The notes: a model not told the origin generated them from the letters alone. 64,000 bases of DNA from Paramecium tetraurelia (GCF_000165425.1 NW_001799028.1:124001-188000); one strand, 5' to 3'; positions 26,309 to 40,465 are shown, counted from the first letter of the stretch. Made by a program: numbers and translations.

Positions 26309-27038
26309 TCAATAAAGGGATATGCCCTATTCTTACAAAGACCTAATAATTGATTACTCGAAATCTTGTAAAGCTACTTTGCCATCGCAATCTGTATCGG
26401 TCATGTCCATCCAAGCTTGGACATCTTGAGGTGTTGGTTCAAACTCAATATTCAATTGCTTATAGGTTTCCCTCAACAACCCTGGAACCTAACGATTGTC
26501 TCTATTTAAATTACTTCGTTTCTAGTCAAGAAACCACATTGAGTGACATCAAATTTCTTAAATAATCTTCTGGCGACTTCCAATCTCTCTTCAACCATTC
26601 TATTATATTGTCTCTAGGGTGGTAATTGGATACTGTAAGAGGGTAGTGGTTGGATACCAGCCTAATTAATTAATATTATTTTGAACAAGTATGCGCAAAG
26701 CATAATTCTCCACATCCTAATAGGTGATCTTGCCGTCTCTGTTGACATCCAAAACCTAGACGAAAGTATCTACATCTGCCTGTTCTTAATATGATATTTT
26801 ACTTGTGTTGGATTGAAGGCCTTGCTCATTCCTCTGTAAGCGTCTACCAACATTGGGGAAACTACTGTAGGTTCTATTTCTAACCTTCTGGACCATCAAT
26901 GATGCCATTTCTGTCTCTATCGTACAAATCAAAGAGTTTCTTTGCTATGGCTTTGGCTTGTTCTGGATCGCAAATCCCTTGAGGAGTTACATACTGACTG
27001 GTTATCACTTAATCTGATCTTCTGGCTGTGGATCTCAT
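26309..27038 (-). CDS. EF-hand calcium-binding protein (211 aa)
   Basis: Four introns (20, 23, 25 and 26 nt) give exactly 212 codons. EF-hand loops visible: DRDRNGIIDGPE (near 26910), DVNRDGKITYQD (near 26730) and DTDCDGKVALQD (near 26380), plus a degenerate one, DVTQCGFLTRNE (near 26555), lacking several Ca2+ ligands. Starts MRSTARRSDQVITSQYVTP and has a Pro/Gln-rich bridge (QPLP) between the two halves. The pairing of hands resembles calmodulin or calcineurin-B-like sensors; no myristoylation signal (no Gly2). Stop TGA 26309-26311. Confidence 0.88.
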
Positions 27039-27165
27039 GAATCAAAAACGATAATTTATTTATTATATTTTAACAATTATCATCCATCTCACTTCTTCCA
27101 TCAAATCAGAATCATTATTTATATATAATTTTATAATGTACTCTTTTAATTTCAATAAATTGCTA

Positions 27166-27662
27166 TCACTTTCCAACAAAACCCTTAAGATAAGTCTCCT
27201 TCTGAACTCTGATGACTTCTCTCTTGTCAGTCTTTCTGGACATGTAGATTTTTGTTTTTTCAGCTCCTCTGGTCTTCTTCAACTTGGACTTGACTTCCTT
27301 CCATCCCTTTCTGCTTCCATCTCTCTTTGGGATGATGCCTCTTCTTCTCAATCTGAATTTTGGTTCGAATTTCATAAGATATCTAACATTATTTCTCTAC
27401 CCATTACTATTATGTATCGTAGATCAAAGCGAATCCAGTTGTTCTGTTTCCTCCGAATGTTGTTCTCAATCCATACACGACAACATTTCTTTCGTCAGCC
27501 TTGTACTTTTAAGCCAATTCCTTCACCACTGATTCCTAAGATGGAGTGGGCTTATTTGGATGGAGTAATTCAACACTCTTTTATTAACCACTTTCTTACT
27601 AATTATCTTCTATTCAAGAGTTTGTTAAGCAATACTTTTCTGGTCTTCACAATAAATGTCAT
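27166..27662 (-). CDS. RPS24: 40S ribosomal protein S24 (eS24)
   Basis: Starts [21 protein letters not shown] 22-nt intron joins this to [40 protein letters not shown] and [12 protein letters not shown] 25-nt intron then leads to the basic C-terminus [14 protein letters not shown]. Both removed give 150 codons (149 residues), near the usual 130-135 plus a short ciliate tail (YLKGFVGK). TGA 27166-27168. The opposite strand has a long accidental open frame here, which is not a gene. Confidence 0.95.
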
Positions 27663-27967
27663 TCTCTTTCCTATTTTTTCAAAATTAATTAAATCTTTTT
27701 TTTATGAAAATAAACTCAATTCATTAACATAATCTCAAATATTCATTATTTTATTATCTCTCTTCACTCCTTGCTTAATTCTCAATATACTCCATTTAAT
27801 GACTAATTTACAATATACTGTTTGAAATTTCCTTTCAATCAAATTACATCTATGTAGTTAACCAAATTTAGAAACGACTTGACAAAAATACCTAATAATT
27901 CATTCTGACGATATAAATATTGGCTTTACATTTTAATATTAGAAAAGAGATAAAATATTTTTTTTTA
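27663..27967. promoter_or_regulatory. Divergent spacer between eS24 and the giant surface-protein gene
   Basis: About 305 bp of AT-rich DNA between start codons on opposite strands, so it should hold two promoters. No recognisable element or RNA gene was seen. Confidence 0.3.
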
Positions 27968-30900
27968 ATGATTCAACAGATTTCAATCCAAATTTACATA
28001 GCTCTTATGTTGTTACAACATCTGATTATAGGGGAGTGCGCTTCCGTATGTCCTTTTACTAACTACAAAAATGCTCTTTTGGTCATTGACTCATCTACCC
28101 AAAGCTACACCGAATCCATTAATGATAGTGAAAACTATGATACTTTTGGATTTGCATTCTGGAGTATCAGTATTCCATTGCTTGAGAAGCTTGAAACTGC
28201 AAATAGAGATGGGCCGTTTAAGAATGATGTGTCAGAAGATGGACAACTGTTATTTTTTGTCAAAGATTCATCGACTACCTCAAACTTTATTTACGGTTTT
28301 AAATCCTACGACTATTTAAACAGGCAGGTCAAGCACACCATTAAATTCATTAATCAAGATATTAGCCAAAAATTTATATTCTCATTTGGATCATTAGAAT
28401 ACGAAGGAATCTGGATTTACCATCAAGTTTTATTGTAGCCAGCTTTAAACAAAATTATTGTTGAAATGAGTAACTAAGAAAAACAATAAGCAAATTTTGA
28501 TTTATAAAATCAATTGAGTTTATAAATCAGTATCGGAGGAAGAGGATATGTAATTAATCATATAATCAAATTAGATTGATTCGTTGAACCTCAACTCGTT
28601 TAGAGGAAAATAATCGAAGTTAATTTATCTGCCCAAATTTGCTTATTCAACAAATACTTTTTCATAGTAAGTGTAAACTTGCAAGATACCACCAATGGTT
28701 ACTGGAGAATAAACCATCAATATCATCTCTGGATTAAGGTTATTTGAAGGAAATTAAGTGCTATAGCAATTCTTAGATCTTTATGGAAATAGGTACTGCA
28801 TTTAGGGATGGGTTAAATATTTATTACCAAAAGTGGACGAACAAAGTTATACGCTATTGAAGTTGTCAGGCTAATCCAACTTTGAGAAAGAAATTACACT
28901 AGGAGATGAGCTGTTCCGAGTAGAAAGTTTCATTTCAAAGAAGAATCCTAAATCCACATCATTAATTATAAATGCTGATGCTTATGGTATGCCTGTGAAG
29001 TAGTCATTCCAATCACAATATGATCTATTATTCTAAGGATCCGGAAATCCAGACTACAGCGTATTATAAGCGAAAAGAACTTATCAAGATCTCAATACAT
29101 AACTATATTTTGAAGGATTGTAACAATGGCATTATATTTAATATGAATATGGAAGAAGTAATATTGATTAAAGGATGTTATTGTAGATTTAATTTTCAAA
29201 TGATTTAGGAAAGCTATACGAAAATCTTGGAAACCATATTTTTAGTGGCTCTTTTACAAATGCTAGACTTAATTTATTTTTTGGTGGAGACACTACTAAT
29301 TCAAATACCAATCATGAATTTATTGAAGCTTATATATATGATTTCAAAATGCAATTTAACTATGCCGAAGATAAACTATTTAACCTAAGTAACTATTAAC
29401 ATTATGCTAGATTGCCATTATACTTGTAAGACATGTGAAGGACCATTAATATCGAATTGTTTAACATGCGATGCTAATTCCAATAGATTTTATCAAGTTG
29501 AATTAAAAATGTGCAAATGCAATTCTGGTTATCTAGATAAGGGTATCCCTATTTGTGACAATAAATTTTATTCATCAGTTCAATAAGAAGAATAGCCAAT
29601 TGATTTAGAAGTGCCATGTCCAATTGGGTATTTTAGATTACCCAAAGATGATGGGAGTGGATATGATTGTCTATTATGGTATTTCTAATGAATATTACAT
29701 TTAGTCCTTAAATGAAAAATTTCTTTGGAGTGCTGTGTGCGGATTGCTACTTCTATCCTTTAACTTTTTATTTGGAACCTGTGTGCACTATGGATTTTTT
29801 CACAATCAAACAATTAAATGATTATGAGGCATACCATTTAATAAAGAGGACTGAAGCTCAAAACGATGCTTATTCTATAGAATCTGATAGAGCATTGCAC
29901 CTAAATCCTGAAATAGCATATTATTGTTATATTGATTCTTGCTTGCCGTAGGTTAAATACCATCTTGGTAAGCCTATAACGGCTGAATGCAAACCAAGTT
30001 ACTACTATCACGACGAGGTGCAACTCTGTTTAAATCCAGGCATTGCTAATTGTTTAAAAGTCAATATAATACCTGGATGTAGTCTATGTGCTCAAGGTTA
30101 TTACCTTGTTAATTATAATACTTGCGGCAGATGCCCTACTAATTGTTATGCTTGTATTTCTGATTGTTATGATTGTTCTGGTAATAGAGGTGCGATATGT
30201 AACACTTGTATATAATATTACAACCTGTAATAAGGAGTATGTAAACAATGTGGACTTCGCTGTGATTTTTGCAAAGACTATTATGATTAGTATTTGGGAA
30301 AAAACTATCTAAAATGTTTAAAATGTATTGACGACTCTTTGTACTCATTTTCTTTTGATGGTATTAATTGCATATCAAATGTAATTCCTAATTGCGTTCA
30401 TTCATTTTCTGCACTTATAGATGATTACACAATAAATACTCTTGATATCTATTTCGTACCTTAATTCGATTAAAGCAAGATCGAATTATTATGCGCAAAG
30501 TGCTAGCCAAACTATGTTTTCGTATTTGAAACTAAATCCTGTGTTTTTAATAATATTAACAACCAATGCGATATTGGTATTGGTTCACTAAAATCAAGTG
30601 ATCAATCATTAGAAAGTGTCACTTGCCTCAAATCATATTATTATGAAAACCAAATTGTTGAATTTATGGAAAAATGCGAAAACTTAGTTAATGATTGTTA
30701 AGTCTGCCTTGAAACTAACATTCAAAATTATTACACCTGTTTGGAATGTTAAAATGGATATTATGCAGAATATATAAGTAATCGATGTGTTTAATGTCCA
30801 AGTCAGCTTAATTGTATTTCATGTTACTCTCAACATTCAGTCTCAAAAGATCATTGGAAGAAAGATGTTAGGGCATTTTATAAAAAGTATATTGAAATCA

Positions 30901-33900
30901 AAAACACACATTAATATATCCTCAATGCATAGAGTTAGAATGTCAGTGATTATGAAGTAGTTTGTTCAGTCTGTTAAGATGGGTATAGGTTATATAAGAA
31001 TAAATGCATTAAATATTGTTCTGATACCTGTGCAGAATGCTTATTTAAGGATGATCAGTATTATTGTGTTAGGTGCTAAAACGATCAAAAAGGAAGAAAA
31101 CAATCTACTTACCTTAATGAATGCATAGAATGTCCAGAAGACTGTGCCTTATGTAGGCCGAGAACAAGCGATGAGATCTTATAGATCAATCCTTTATTTA
31201 ATAGCACTAAATATGCAAAATACTCTCATTAGTGCATCTTAAGCTTTCAAGATTAAGACTATAGTTATGATGAAGATATTGGTGTTTTTATTCATTGCGA
31301 ATCACCTTCTCCTGGGGGCTGTTATAAGTAGTTGGTTATCCGCATGAATGCCTATGGAGACGCAACTAAATACTATCAAGATTACAATACATTAACTGAT
31401 GAAGAAAGCAGGTTATAATTTAGAAGGGAAAACTTTTAATTAAATAATTTTTTTGTCTTAAATTAAACATTTGGTGAAGTATTATTATTGTCTATATTTA
31501 GTATCAAAATGATGAATTTTACTCCTTAGCCAATGCTAACCATGTTAAGTCAATTTTGATTTAAATAACTTCTGCTTACACATTCAATTTCAGGTCCTCT
31601 TACCTGGAAGTAAGCGTAATCAGACAAGTGTTCTCCTAAAGTATATTTTCGCTGATGTATTACTTTTTATTATTTCAAGCAATGTGGAACTTGAATTTAA
31701 TTTCCATGAAGGTTCTACTTTGACTTTAACAAGAGATATGAGTATTTCATTTTTAAACTTCAATAAAGTCACTATTAAGAATCTCAAAATCATTGAATGC
31801 GCTTATTGTGAAAATGACAGATTCTTATTCAACAGTGTATTTCCTTAAACGGTCGTACTAAATAATATATATATTGATCACACCTCTCAGTATAGTGGCA
31901 GCCCCTTAATTTTTTCATTACAAAATATCTCTAAGTTTTATTTAGATGGTTTTACTATTGAAGGAATAAATAATGACGGCCCTTCATACATATTTGTACT
32001 AGAAAGTACAACCTTTTCGAAATAGATAGCCATAAAGAATTTCAAAATTTTTAATACTTAAATTAAAGATAGCAGAATACTTGAATTAAATTTAAGAAGT
32101 GATGATTAAGTATCCTTTGAAAATTTCAATATATCTGGTATTTATGAATTAGTAAATCTCATCAAAATTAATTCAGAAGATTTCAAAGGTGGTTAGATTA
32201 CTATGAACAATATACTCATAACTGCCAACATTACTAATTCTCGTGAATTTATACATTTTGAAACGGCTAGCTCTCTATCCATATCAAATTTTGTACTCTA
32301 TACATCCGTTCTTGGATAATCAGTGCTAATTTTGCTCAATCACGTTGCCAAATTAGAAAATATGAATTTCACAGAGAATCAGATTATGGACAATTCAGTT
32401 TTACTTTACAACTCCAATCTAAGGAATAATTAAATAAAATTAATCTATTAACTCAATAACATTAAATTTGAAAATAATAAGTACAATAGTGTAATTAAAT
32501 TTATTTATTTTCAAAAATACTCAAGTCTAGACCAAACTATACAGATCAGTCAATTAAGTTAACTCAATAACCAATTAATAGATGCCACCTTAACTTACAA
32601 TATGAAACTAGAGACCTCATCCCTAATACTCATTTAATTCAATTAAGTTCAAGTTTCTGACTTTCTCATTAATAGAGGGTATGGATTTAATGATATCACT
32701 ATCACTGAGTGTTTAACCCTATCAATTCAAAATGGGATTATAATACAAAATAAATTTAACTTTCTAGGATTGCATAAGTATTTGCCCTGCTAATTATTAT
32801 ATGTGGATGGATAGTATTTCTCAATCTCGCTGAATATAATATCTTCTAAAGATATTAGGATGCAAAACCTCACATTCTCTAAAGTAGAGTCATACAATTT
32901 TCCATATATTTCAATCATTTTAACTGATATTTTGAAGGATATAGATGATTCAAATATTGTTCTAAAGGACATAGTCTTTTCGGAAAGCCTTATTTTATTA
33001 TCAGATCCCATCTTCCAGACTGCCTTAATTGGTATTTAATCCTCCTAAGAAACTGTCATTTCGATTTACAATGTTACCTTTAAGAATAATCTCCTACATT
33101 CTTATATAGAAGAAGGGTTTATATTGGCAGCTGGATTACTTTATGTAGATTGTCCTTATTGTCAGATTAGTATCCAGCACTCAACCTTCTTGAACAATCT
33201 AGTCACCAATAGTAGTTCAAGTATTATGTACATTAAAAGTCAGCAGTTAGAAATCAGCAATTGCTTATTTGAAAATAATAATATCTTCAATTACAAAATC
33301 CTTCAACCTTATTTAATCTGGGCATTCACTCAAACTGTAACTCAAAAAGCAATCCGCTAATTCTTTAAGGTTACTTCAACAACTGGAAATGGTTAAATTA
33401 TAACTGAATAATTGAAAATTCTAAACAGCACATTTTCCAATTCTGGTGGAAAATTGGGAGGTTGTTTTTCAGTTTCTGCATTACGAACATCCAGAATTGA
33501 AATCATTAACAACGTATTCCAAAATTTTTCAACATTATTTATAACTGAAATCGAGTAAGGAGGTGTCTTCTACATAGATGGTTCGTCAACCTCATATTTG
33601 GAAATTATAATCAAAGACTTAACTGTTCGTAATGTACATTGTAGATAGTATGGAGGCTTCCTATATCTGAAATCTAACAACTCTGAAGTTCATCTTACGA
33701 TTACAGATGGAATGTTTAATGATATCTATGCGTAGTAAGGATCTGTCATTTATGCGTCATATTCTAATTTAGTAGAAGATCCATAAACAGTAAACATATA
33801 AGAAATAGAAATTATTAATTCTCAAAGTGGCTATATTAAATATCTTAATGAATTTAAAGAACTTTCTACTTAATAAGAAATAAGTAGTTTAATTAATAAT

Positions 33901-36900
33901 AGATCATCAATTTATATAGAAGATGGATCTAACATCCTAATTCAAAATATATCCGTTAATAATTTGAAGTTTGAATCTTTTCTAAACTTGGAAAGTTCAA
34001 ATTTCATATACATATCAGACATCGTTATCGAGGATAGTCAAATTAGTAATAATCTTATTAGAATGTCCTAAAATTAATGTAATCATTTATTTAAACTATT
34101 TAGATGTAAACTTAATTCGCATTTTGTTTCGATCAATAATTGTTGGATTTAAAGAGTAATCTACAGGCTGTTCAATCACACCTGACACGAATTAAATTAT
34201 TAATTATGCATGTGCAGTTGGATTTGGAGGTGCTCCTGCATATATAGAAAATGACATTGATGATGACAGTGTAGATAGAGGATTGTGCGTCAATAATATT
34301 ATTAGATTAAATTTAGACTTATCTATTTCAGGCTTAATAATTATTAATGATATAGAAGACCAAGACTACGTGAAAATAAGTTAGTTTGATTTGAGTAACA
34401 TCTCCTGTTCCAGTTGCACTAACGGAGTGCTGTATCTGCAATTTTTAAATGAAACCACATTGTAATAAACATAATTAGTCTAAAATCTCAAGGTAACTAA
34501 TTCGATTTGTGGGAACAAAGGATGTATGGTTGTTGAAAAGCTGTTAGGATAGGATGGTAGAATTCTTACTTAACAGGAGGCATTTTAATAAGAATATGAA
34601 TTATAGATTACTGATTACATTTGTGAAAATAATTTAGGATTTACTGGAACTTGTCTGATTCTGAATTCAATTTTCACTTTGATTTAAGATAGTGTGTTGT
34701 AACATAATAATGCAACATTCTAAGGAGGAGCTATTGTAGTAAAAGGGTCAGACTAAATAATCATAGAAAACTCACTTATTTAATATAATAAAGCAGAAGT
34801 GGGCGGAGGAATGTATCTCGAAAAGATATTTGCTCTAAATTATGAATTATTAAAAACGAGAGTTATTTTGAATTCTGCTAATTTTTATGGAGATAATGTA
34901 GCATCAAATCCTGAAAAGCTGGCCATATAAATCACATAAAATGAGATGCTTTAAAGTAAAATCTTAGTTGAAAATTCAACAACCAAAATAGAAGAAGTTG
35001 TTGTAAAGCCTTTCACCTCTATTAATGGAAAAAATTCTAAATTTGTTTAATTGCCCACTGGACAGTAGATATCGACGTATTAATTTTTTGATTGGAGGAA
35101 TTAAAATTATATTAATTATGATTTGATTTTTAGAATTCATGCTTAAAATAGAAAAATGCACTTGATTTAAAATTTATCTAGTACTGCTTGTACCATAAAT
35201 AGTAGAAGATATAATATTTCAGAGTAGGATGAGGATCAAGAATTTACAAACAACTTCACTAAATAAAATACTATTTTTTATAATTCTGAGACTTAAGATT
35301 ACAATTTAGATGAGCTGATTGTGTATTTTGATAACGACGTTCCTGAAGAGATTGTATTATAATTAGAATTTCAATGTGATTCAATCAAAATTCCAATATT
35401 CAATACCACCTATCCTTATTAGACTTTAAGTTTTCATAATGATTATAGTCTTAGAATCAATGTTAAGACTTTAGAATGTTAATTTGGAGAAATTAAAAAT
35501 TTAACTGACTTCTCATGTGCAATTTGCGATTCAATATAAGGTCTATTTTCTTTAACTTTAAATGCTCAAAAATGTGATATTTAAGATGATATATCAACAA
35601 TATCAGTCAGGTCAAATTAATTATAACTTAGACCTGGTTATTGGAGACCGTATTTCGATACATCAGAAATCAGCACTTGCATAAATTTACAAAGCAATTG
35701 TTTAGGAGGTTGGAAAAACGGGGATATCTCCTGTTACGTTGGTCATATAGGAGCACTTTGTGAACAATGTGACCTATACGATACGAGAGGAGACGGTTCA
35801 TTCTCAGTTGTTAGTAGATACTCTTGTGGATCATGTTAAGATAAATACGAGAATATTGCTCTTATTGCTGGCATCATTATTGTTACCCTCATATTTTTGC
35901 TTATCTCTATTAAAGGAACTTTGAATTCAATAGATGAGTTTAGCAAATTTAACCCCTTTATTAGATCCTCACACACTAAACTCAGTCCTCAATCAAGTAT
36001 TCTGATCAAAATTTTGACCAATTATTTTTAAATTATAGCAACCATTACTACCTTCTAATTACAATTACCTTAAGGATTAGTCAGTACCATTGATGGAGTA
36101 GGTAATCCTATTCAAACAGCAACTTATTCACTTGATTGCTTTTTAGTTAATTTTTCTAATATTTAAATACAATATACTAGAATGATATGGCAGATCATTT
36201 TACCAATCCTTTATATTACTCTTTTTATGGGCTTATTTTTCATTGCTTCTAAATAGCGTCTAATAGGATCGACCTTAAATTGTAGTGTAATGTCAACCAC
36301 TTTAATTTATTGCTACATTTATTTCTAACCAAATTTAATAAATGGTTTTGTCCAATTAGTGTCCTATAGAGATATATCCGGCTTTAAGTGGATCAAGGCA
36401 AACGTAGCTGATAGATACGATACTCTTAATCATTTATAATGGATGCTGAAGTTTAGCATGCCAGCTCTCATTATTTTGGCTATTCTCATACCGTGCTTCT
36501 TCTTCTATGGACTTTTCAGCAATAGAAACAATCTAACTTCCAAAAAAGAAGTAAAAATGCGTTGGGCATATCTGTACGTTGAATACAAAGATACAGTATA
36601 CTTCTGGGAATTGGTTAAAATCATTGAAAAAGAACTGATTATCCTATCACTTATATACTATGAAGACAGTATAGTCATTAAGGGTGTCTTGGTGCTTCTC
36701 ATCACTTATTTGTATTAGGAATTAAATCAAAATTATCAACCATATTCAATGATTAGAATGAATAAGTTAGACTATTATTCAGCTAATATTTGTATGATCA
36801 CTATTTGTTTAGCTATTGGAGCCTATATAGCATAGGAGGCGGAGATTAAAGAGTTGTAAATACCCTTTTTAGTGATTATGGCCCTATTAAATTTTCTATT

Positions 36901-37249
36901 CCTTCAATCCATTTTAGTATAGATTGTATCCAAATACGCATAATAATATGAAGATACTTTAGATAAAATCAAAGACTTCATTAAAAAACAATATCCAAGC
37001 TATAAGAGTTCTAAATATCTGGATAAGGTCTTGGAAAGCCGAACTGATAAAAGAAATAGAATAATGATGTTATTCCAAAAACTTAAGAAATTTGCTATTC
37101 CTTTAGGGAAACTTATGATCTAAACCAGAGAAAATTATCAAAAAACTAAACAAAAAATAAGTACGATTGAATTTCACACTAGATAAGAGACTTTGGATGT
37201 GGAAAAATCATCTTAAAAGAGATTACTTGCTCTACCAAATATAAAATGA
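27968..37249 (+). CDS. Giant cysteine-rich, multi-TM cell-surface protein (about 3,000 aa)
   Basis: Starts MIQQISIQIYIALMLLQHLI, a signal peptide or first TM. An N-terminal region with a LamG/ConA-like stretch (LNLFFGGDTTNSNTNHEFIE, AYIYDFKMQFNYAEDKLFNL) precedes Cys-rich repeats of the furin/growth-factor-receptor type (CKTCEGPLISNCLTCD near 29430; NCYACISDCYDCSGNRGAIC near 30150). From about 31.5 to 35.5 kb there is an Asn/Ile/Ser-rich repetitive region, consistent with a right-handed beta-helix (pectin-lyase-like) repeat. A last Cys cluster (CDLYDTRGDGSF) leads into a C-terminal block of at least seven TMs (IALIAGIIIVTLIFLLISIK near 35850; later segments to about 36930) and a basic cytosolic tail. 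Occasional short introns, for example one before NCHYTC near 29405. TGA 37247-37249. Ciliates have large families of such proteins; function unknown. Confidence 0.88.
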
Positions 37250-38017
37250 GAATTATAAAAAATTTAAAATATTTCTTTTTTTTTATATAAACCATTAAAA
37301 TATCAAATTGGAAACTTAGATCTTAAAATTCTTAAACTTATTGACTTTTTTAAATATTTTTATTAAATTTTGATGTTGTAACATTTCTCTAACACTTTAT
37401 TAAAATTGTATATTTTTACTTTGTAAATATATTAACAATTAACAATTATTATTGAATTAAATATAAAATATATATACAACACACAATTTAACATTATATT
37501 GTATCCTTATTCCTATTGTTATATATAAATAATTCATTTATAACATAAATTTGAAGCATTTTGAGTCATTGTTTTTCTAATTTAAGTGATATTTCTGTTC
37601 TATTTAATTATTAGTAACAAACAAATTGTCAAAATTTTATTGAAATAATAAAAAAGTAATATCTCATAGTCAAATATGAGAATAGTAATTTTAAATTATT
37701 ATATGAATATACATCTTGAAGTCAAAATGAAGATTTATTAATTTGTAGAAGATTATGAAAAATTTGATCATTATTATTGTTTGAGATGACCCTTTTCCTT
37801 TAACTCTACTTTTCTTCGAATACCATCTTTTTTGAATTAAATAAAAAGGAAACAGATTATTAAACCAATTGTTTAATTCAAGTAATCAAAAAACTCAAAG
37901 ACATATTTCATCATAATTCAATAAATATGTATTTTCTTTAAATAAATCTTATTAATAATAATTTTTATAATACAACATTTTTCATTATTTTTAATTATAA
38001 ATTATTTACATTAAATA
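37250..38017. other. AT-rich intergenic region
   Basis: About 770 bp with very high A+T and runs of T. No frame longer than expected in TGA-poor DNA, no RNA gene and no repeat was recognised. It contains the 3' flank of the giant gene and the promoter of the mitochondrial carrier gene. Confidence 0.4.
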
Positions 38018-39053
38018 ATGAATGATGACACATTAATAATCAGGATTACTACTTACTCTAGTATGTTTGCAGGAATCATAGGAAAGATAGCCTGTCATCC
38101 CATTGATACAATTAGAGCTAAGATACAGGTATTTTATATTCTCATTAAAAGATTAGACAAACAATGATGCTTAAGATTAAAGCTGACAAATTGATTTCAA
38201 CTTTGGTAAAGGAGACCTTAAGAACTGAGGGTCTTCGTGGACTTTACAAAGGGCTTGGAATAACGATAGTAAAAATGATAATTTCTATATAGATAGGAAC
38301 AGGACCTGCATATTCTTTATATTTAACAACTTACGAGACATCAAAGTACTTTTTAAATTAGTTGAGTGTAAATAGTGTCATTTATCTTAGTTTATGAAGG
38401 ACAGTCCCAATTTAATATCCTTTACATCTGGAATGATGGCTGAAACTATCAGTTGCATCTTCTGGTTGCCAATAGACGTGATAAAAGAGAGATTACAAGT
38501 TCAAAGCAATTTAAAGGTTTTTGATTATAAAAATACATTTGTATAATGCTGTGAATATTCTAGGATGCCATCCAAAAAATTCTAAAGTCAGAAGGAGTGG
38601 TTGGTTTATATCGAGCTTATGGAGCAACTGTAGCCTCATATGGACCCTTTAGTGCATTCTATTTTATGTTTTATGAGAAATTAAAAAGTAATTCAGTTTA
38701 TAGGAAATAAAATAGCAATTTTGGAAAATCCATTGTAACCGTCCTTTTTAGAGAGTCTTTGTCTATCGGGGATAGCAGGATCGATGGCAGGATTTATATG
38801 CAATCCAATGGATATCGTGAGACTGAGAATGCAGGTATAGAGAGCCTCATTGGCCACTCATGCAGAGACAGGCAATTTTGGATACAAGAACTTAATACAT
38901 GGAATGTACAAGGTTGTAAGCAATGAGGGGATATTGTCTTTGACAAAGGGATCGATGGCAAAAGTGTTGTACACATGCCCTAATACTGCAATTTCAATGA
39001 GTGTGGCAGAAGTAACTAGATCTTATTTTATTAATAAATACAAGAGTCATTGA
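38018..39053 (+). CDS. Mitochondrial carrier family protein
   Basis: Inner-membrane solute carrier with three tandem repeats, each with Px[D/E]xx[K/R]: HPIDTIRAKIQ, LPIDVIKERLQVQ and NPMDIVRLRMQVQ. Each is followed by the second-helix signature (GLRGLYKGLGIT; GVVGLYRAYGATVAS; GILSLTKGSMAKVL). Starts MNDDTLIIRITTYSSMFAGI. About five short introns, for example 23 nt near 38129-38151. Ends INKYKSH, TGA 39051-39053. The substrate cannot be read from the sequence by eye; the contact-site residues would be needed. Confidence 0.92.
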
Positions 39054-39089
39054 ATATAATTATAAATAGCTAAAGGAATAAAATTTACA

Positions 39090-40465
39090 TCAGATTTAAT
39101 TAAAGAATTCGTGTTTTAGTAATTCTTTGGCTTCTGATCTCTGAGCTGGATCATAGGCTAGACATTGTTTTAGTAAATCTAGGAGTTAATTTTATTTGAC
39201 TAAAGATAGATAATTGCAGTTCTGTCTTACGACTGAATTCAGTTGCAATTGCTATTGTTTTTAGATGATTCTTGATGAGTAGTTTGTATAATTACTTGCT
39301 TAAATCTCTTCCTTTGACAGCAAATAAGCCATACTTGATTTAGGGTCTTCCTTATCTCATGATTTTCCCTTTATAGGATAGCCAATTAGGAACACCATGT
39401 AATATGTCAAGTATTATTGCCCCTTGATTTGTTTATAAAAATACCGTAACTCCAAACATCTATTTTTGGAGTCCCATGCATTTGAGTAAGGGCTTCAATT
39501 TAGCTGTTGTATTGATTTGAGTATTTGGTCCAATTATGCATGATATCAAGGGCTTCAGGAGCCATGTATTCAGGAGTTATCATTCCGAATTGATCCTTGT
39601 CCTCATTTGAGAATGCTGATCCAAAATCTATGATCTTGGGTATGTTATTTTCAACTAATATATTGTCTGGTTTGAGATCGAAATGAGTGACACGTTTGTC
39701 ATTGATACATGAGATTCCATTCAAAATTCCATGCATTAATTCGATGAGTTTTTGTGGATGTTCATACATGTCCAACAATTATTGAGTCTCACTTATCTAC
39801 GACATTAGATTGCTTGTACCGCATAGACTCTTTCTCCCTTGTAGAATTCGCCTTTCATGGTGTAGAGCACTTTGCTTAGTGGTTTGCCTCCCAACTCCTG
39901 TATAATCCAGGTATCTTTGTTTGAATGTTCGACTCCCATGATCTAAACTATGTTATCGGATTTGATGTAACTGAACTTTGCCTCCTTGCTCTATTGTGGT
40001 TTGGCTATTTGTTTCAATGCCACCTTCTGATTGCCTTTGGATGCCAACCAGACCAGGGCAAATCCTCCCCTGAATAAGAGTAAAATAAATGATGTACCTT
40101 CCCAAGAGTTCAAGCTTGTCGAAACCCAACAATTACCTATCTCCGTAAGTTCCTTTCTCTTCCTCTGTGAGTCCGTAATCTTTAAGCATCTTAAGGGATG
40201 GCAATCTATTAGGTTTGAGGGTGAAGCTACTGTGCTTTTATAATTTCATGACTGTGATTCCAGGGGATTAGTTTGACTCTTTTTGCACGAGGTCTATGAT
40301 TATTCGTTAGTGTAACAGCGAATCCAATCCTACAATATTGTCTATATGAAAATGGGATATAAAAGTGTGGTAATGGAGGAGGTGATATAAATACATACTG
40401 TTGGTGGAGACGGGAGTTCTTCTGGATTTCTGCGACAGTTGTCTCTAATAATGAATGGGCATCAT
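39090..40465 (-). CDS. Protein kinase with atypical catalytic loop (HFD instead of HRD)
   Basis: Starts MMPIHYQRQLSQKSRRTP. The N-terminal 110 residues are low-complexity. The kinase domain follows: glycine loop LLGKGGFALVWLA, VALKQIAKP with the catalytic Lys, catalytic loop RVTHFDLKPDNIL (near 39680), DFGSAFSNEDKD and TPEYMAPEAL. The HRD Arg is replaced by Phe, so this is not an RD kinase and is unlikely to need classical activation-loop phosphorylation. It ends QRSEAKELLKHEFFNQI, TGA 39090-39092. One intron near 40340-40395 is long (about 57 nt); others are standard. Ciliate-expanded kinase families contain such variants. Confidence 0.88.

Noticed and set aside
27136-27732. A 198-codon plus-strand frame over the eS24 region
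   Set aside because: It lies antisense to RPS24, whose protein is clearly recognised on the minus strand with frame-consistent introns. TAA and TAG are not stops here, so long standard-code frames have no special value.
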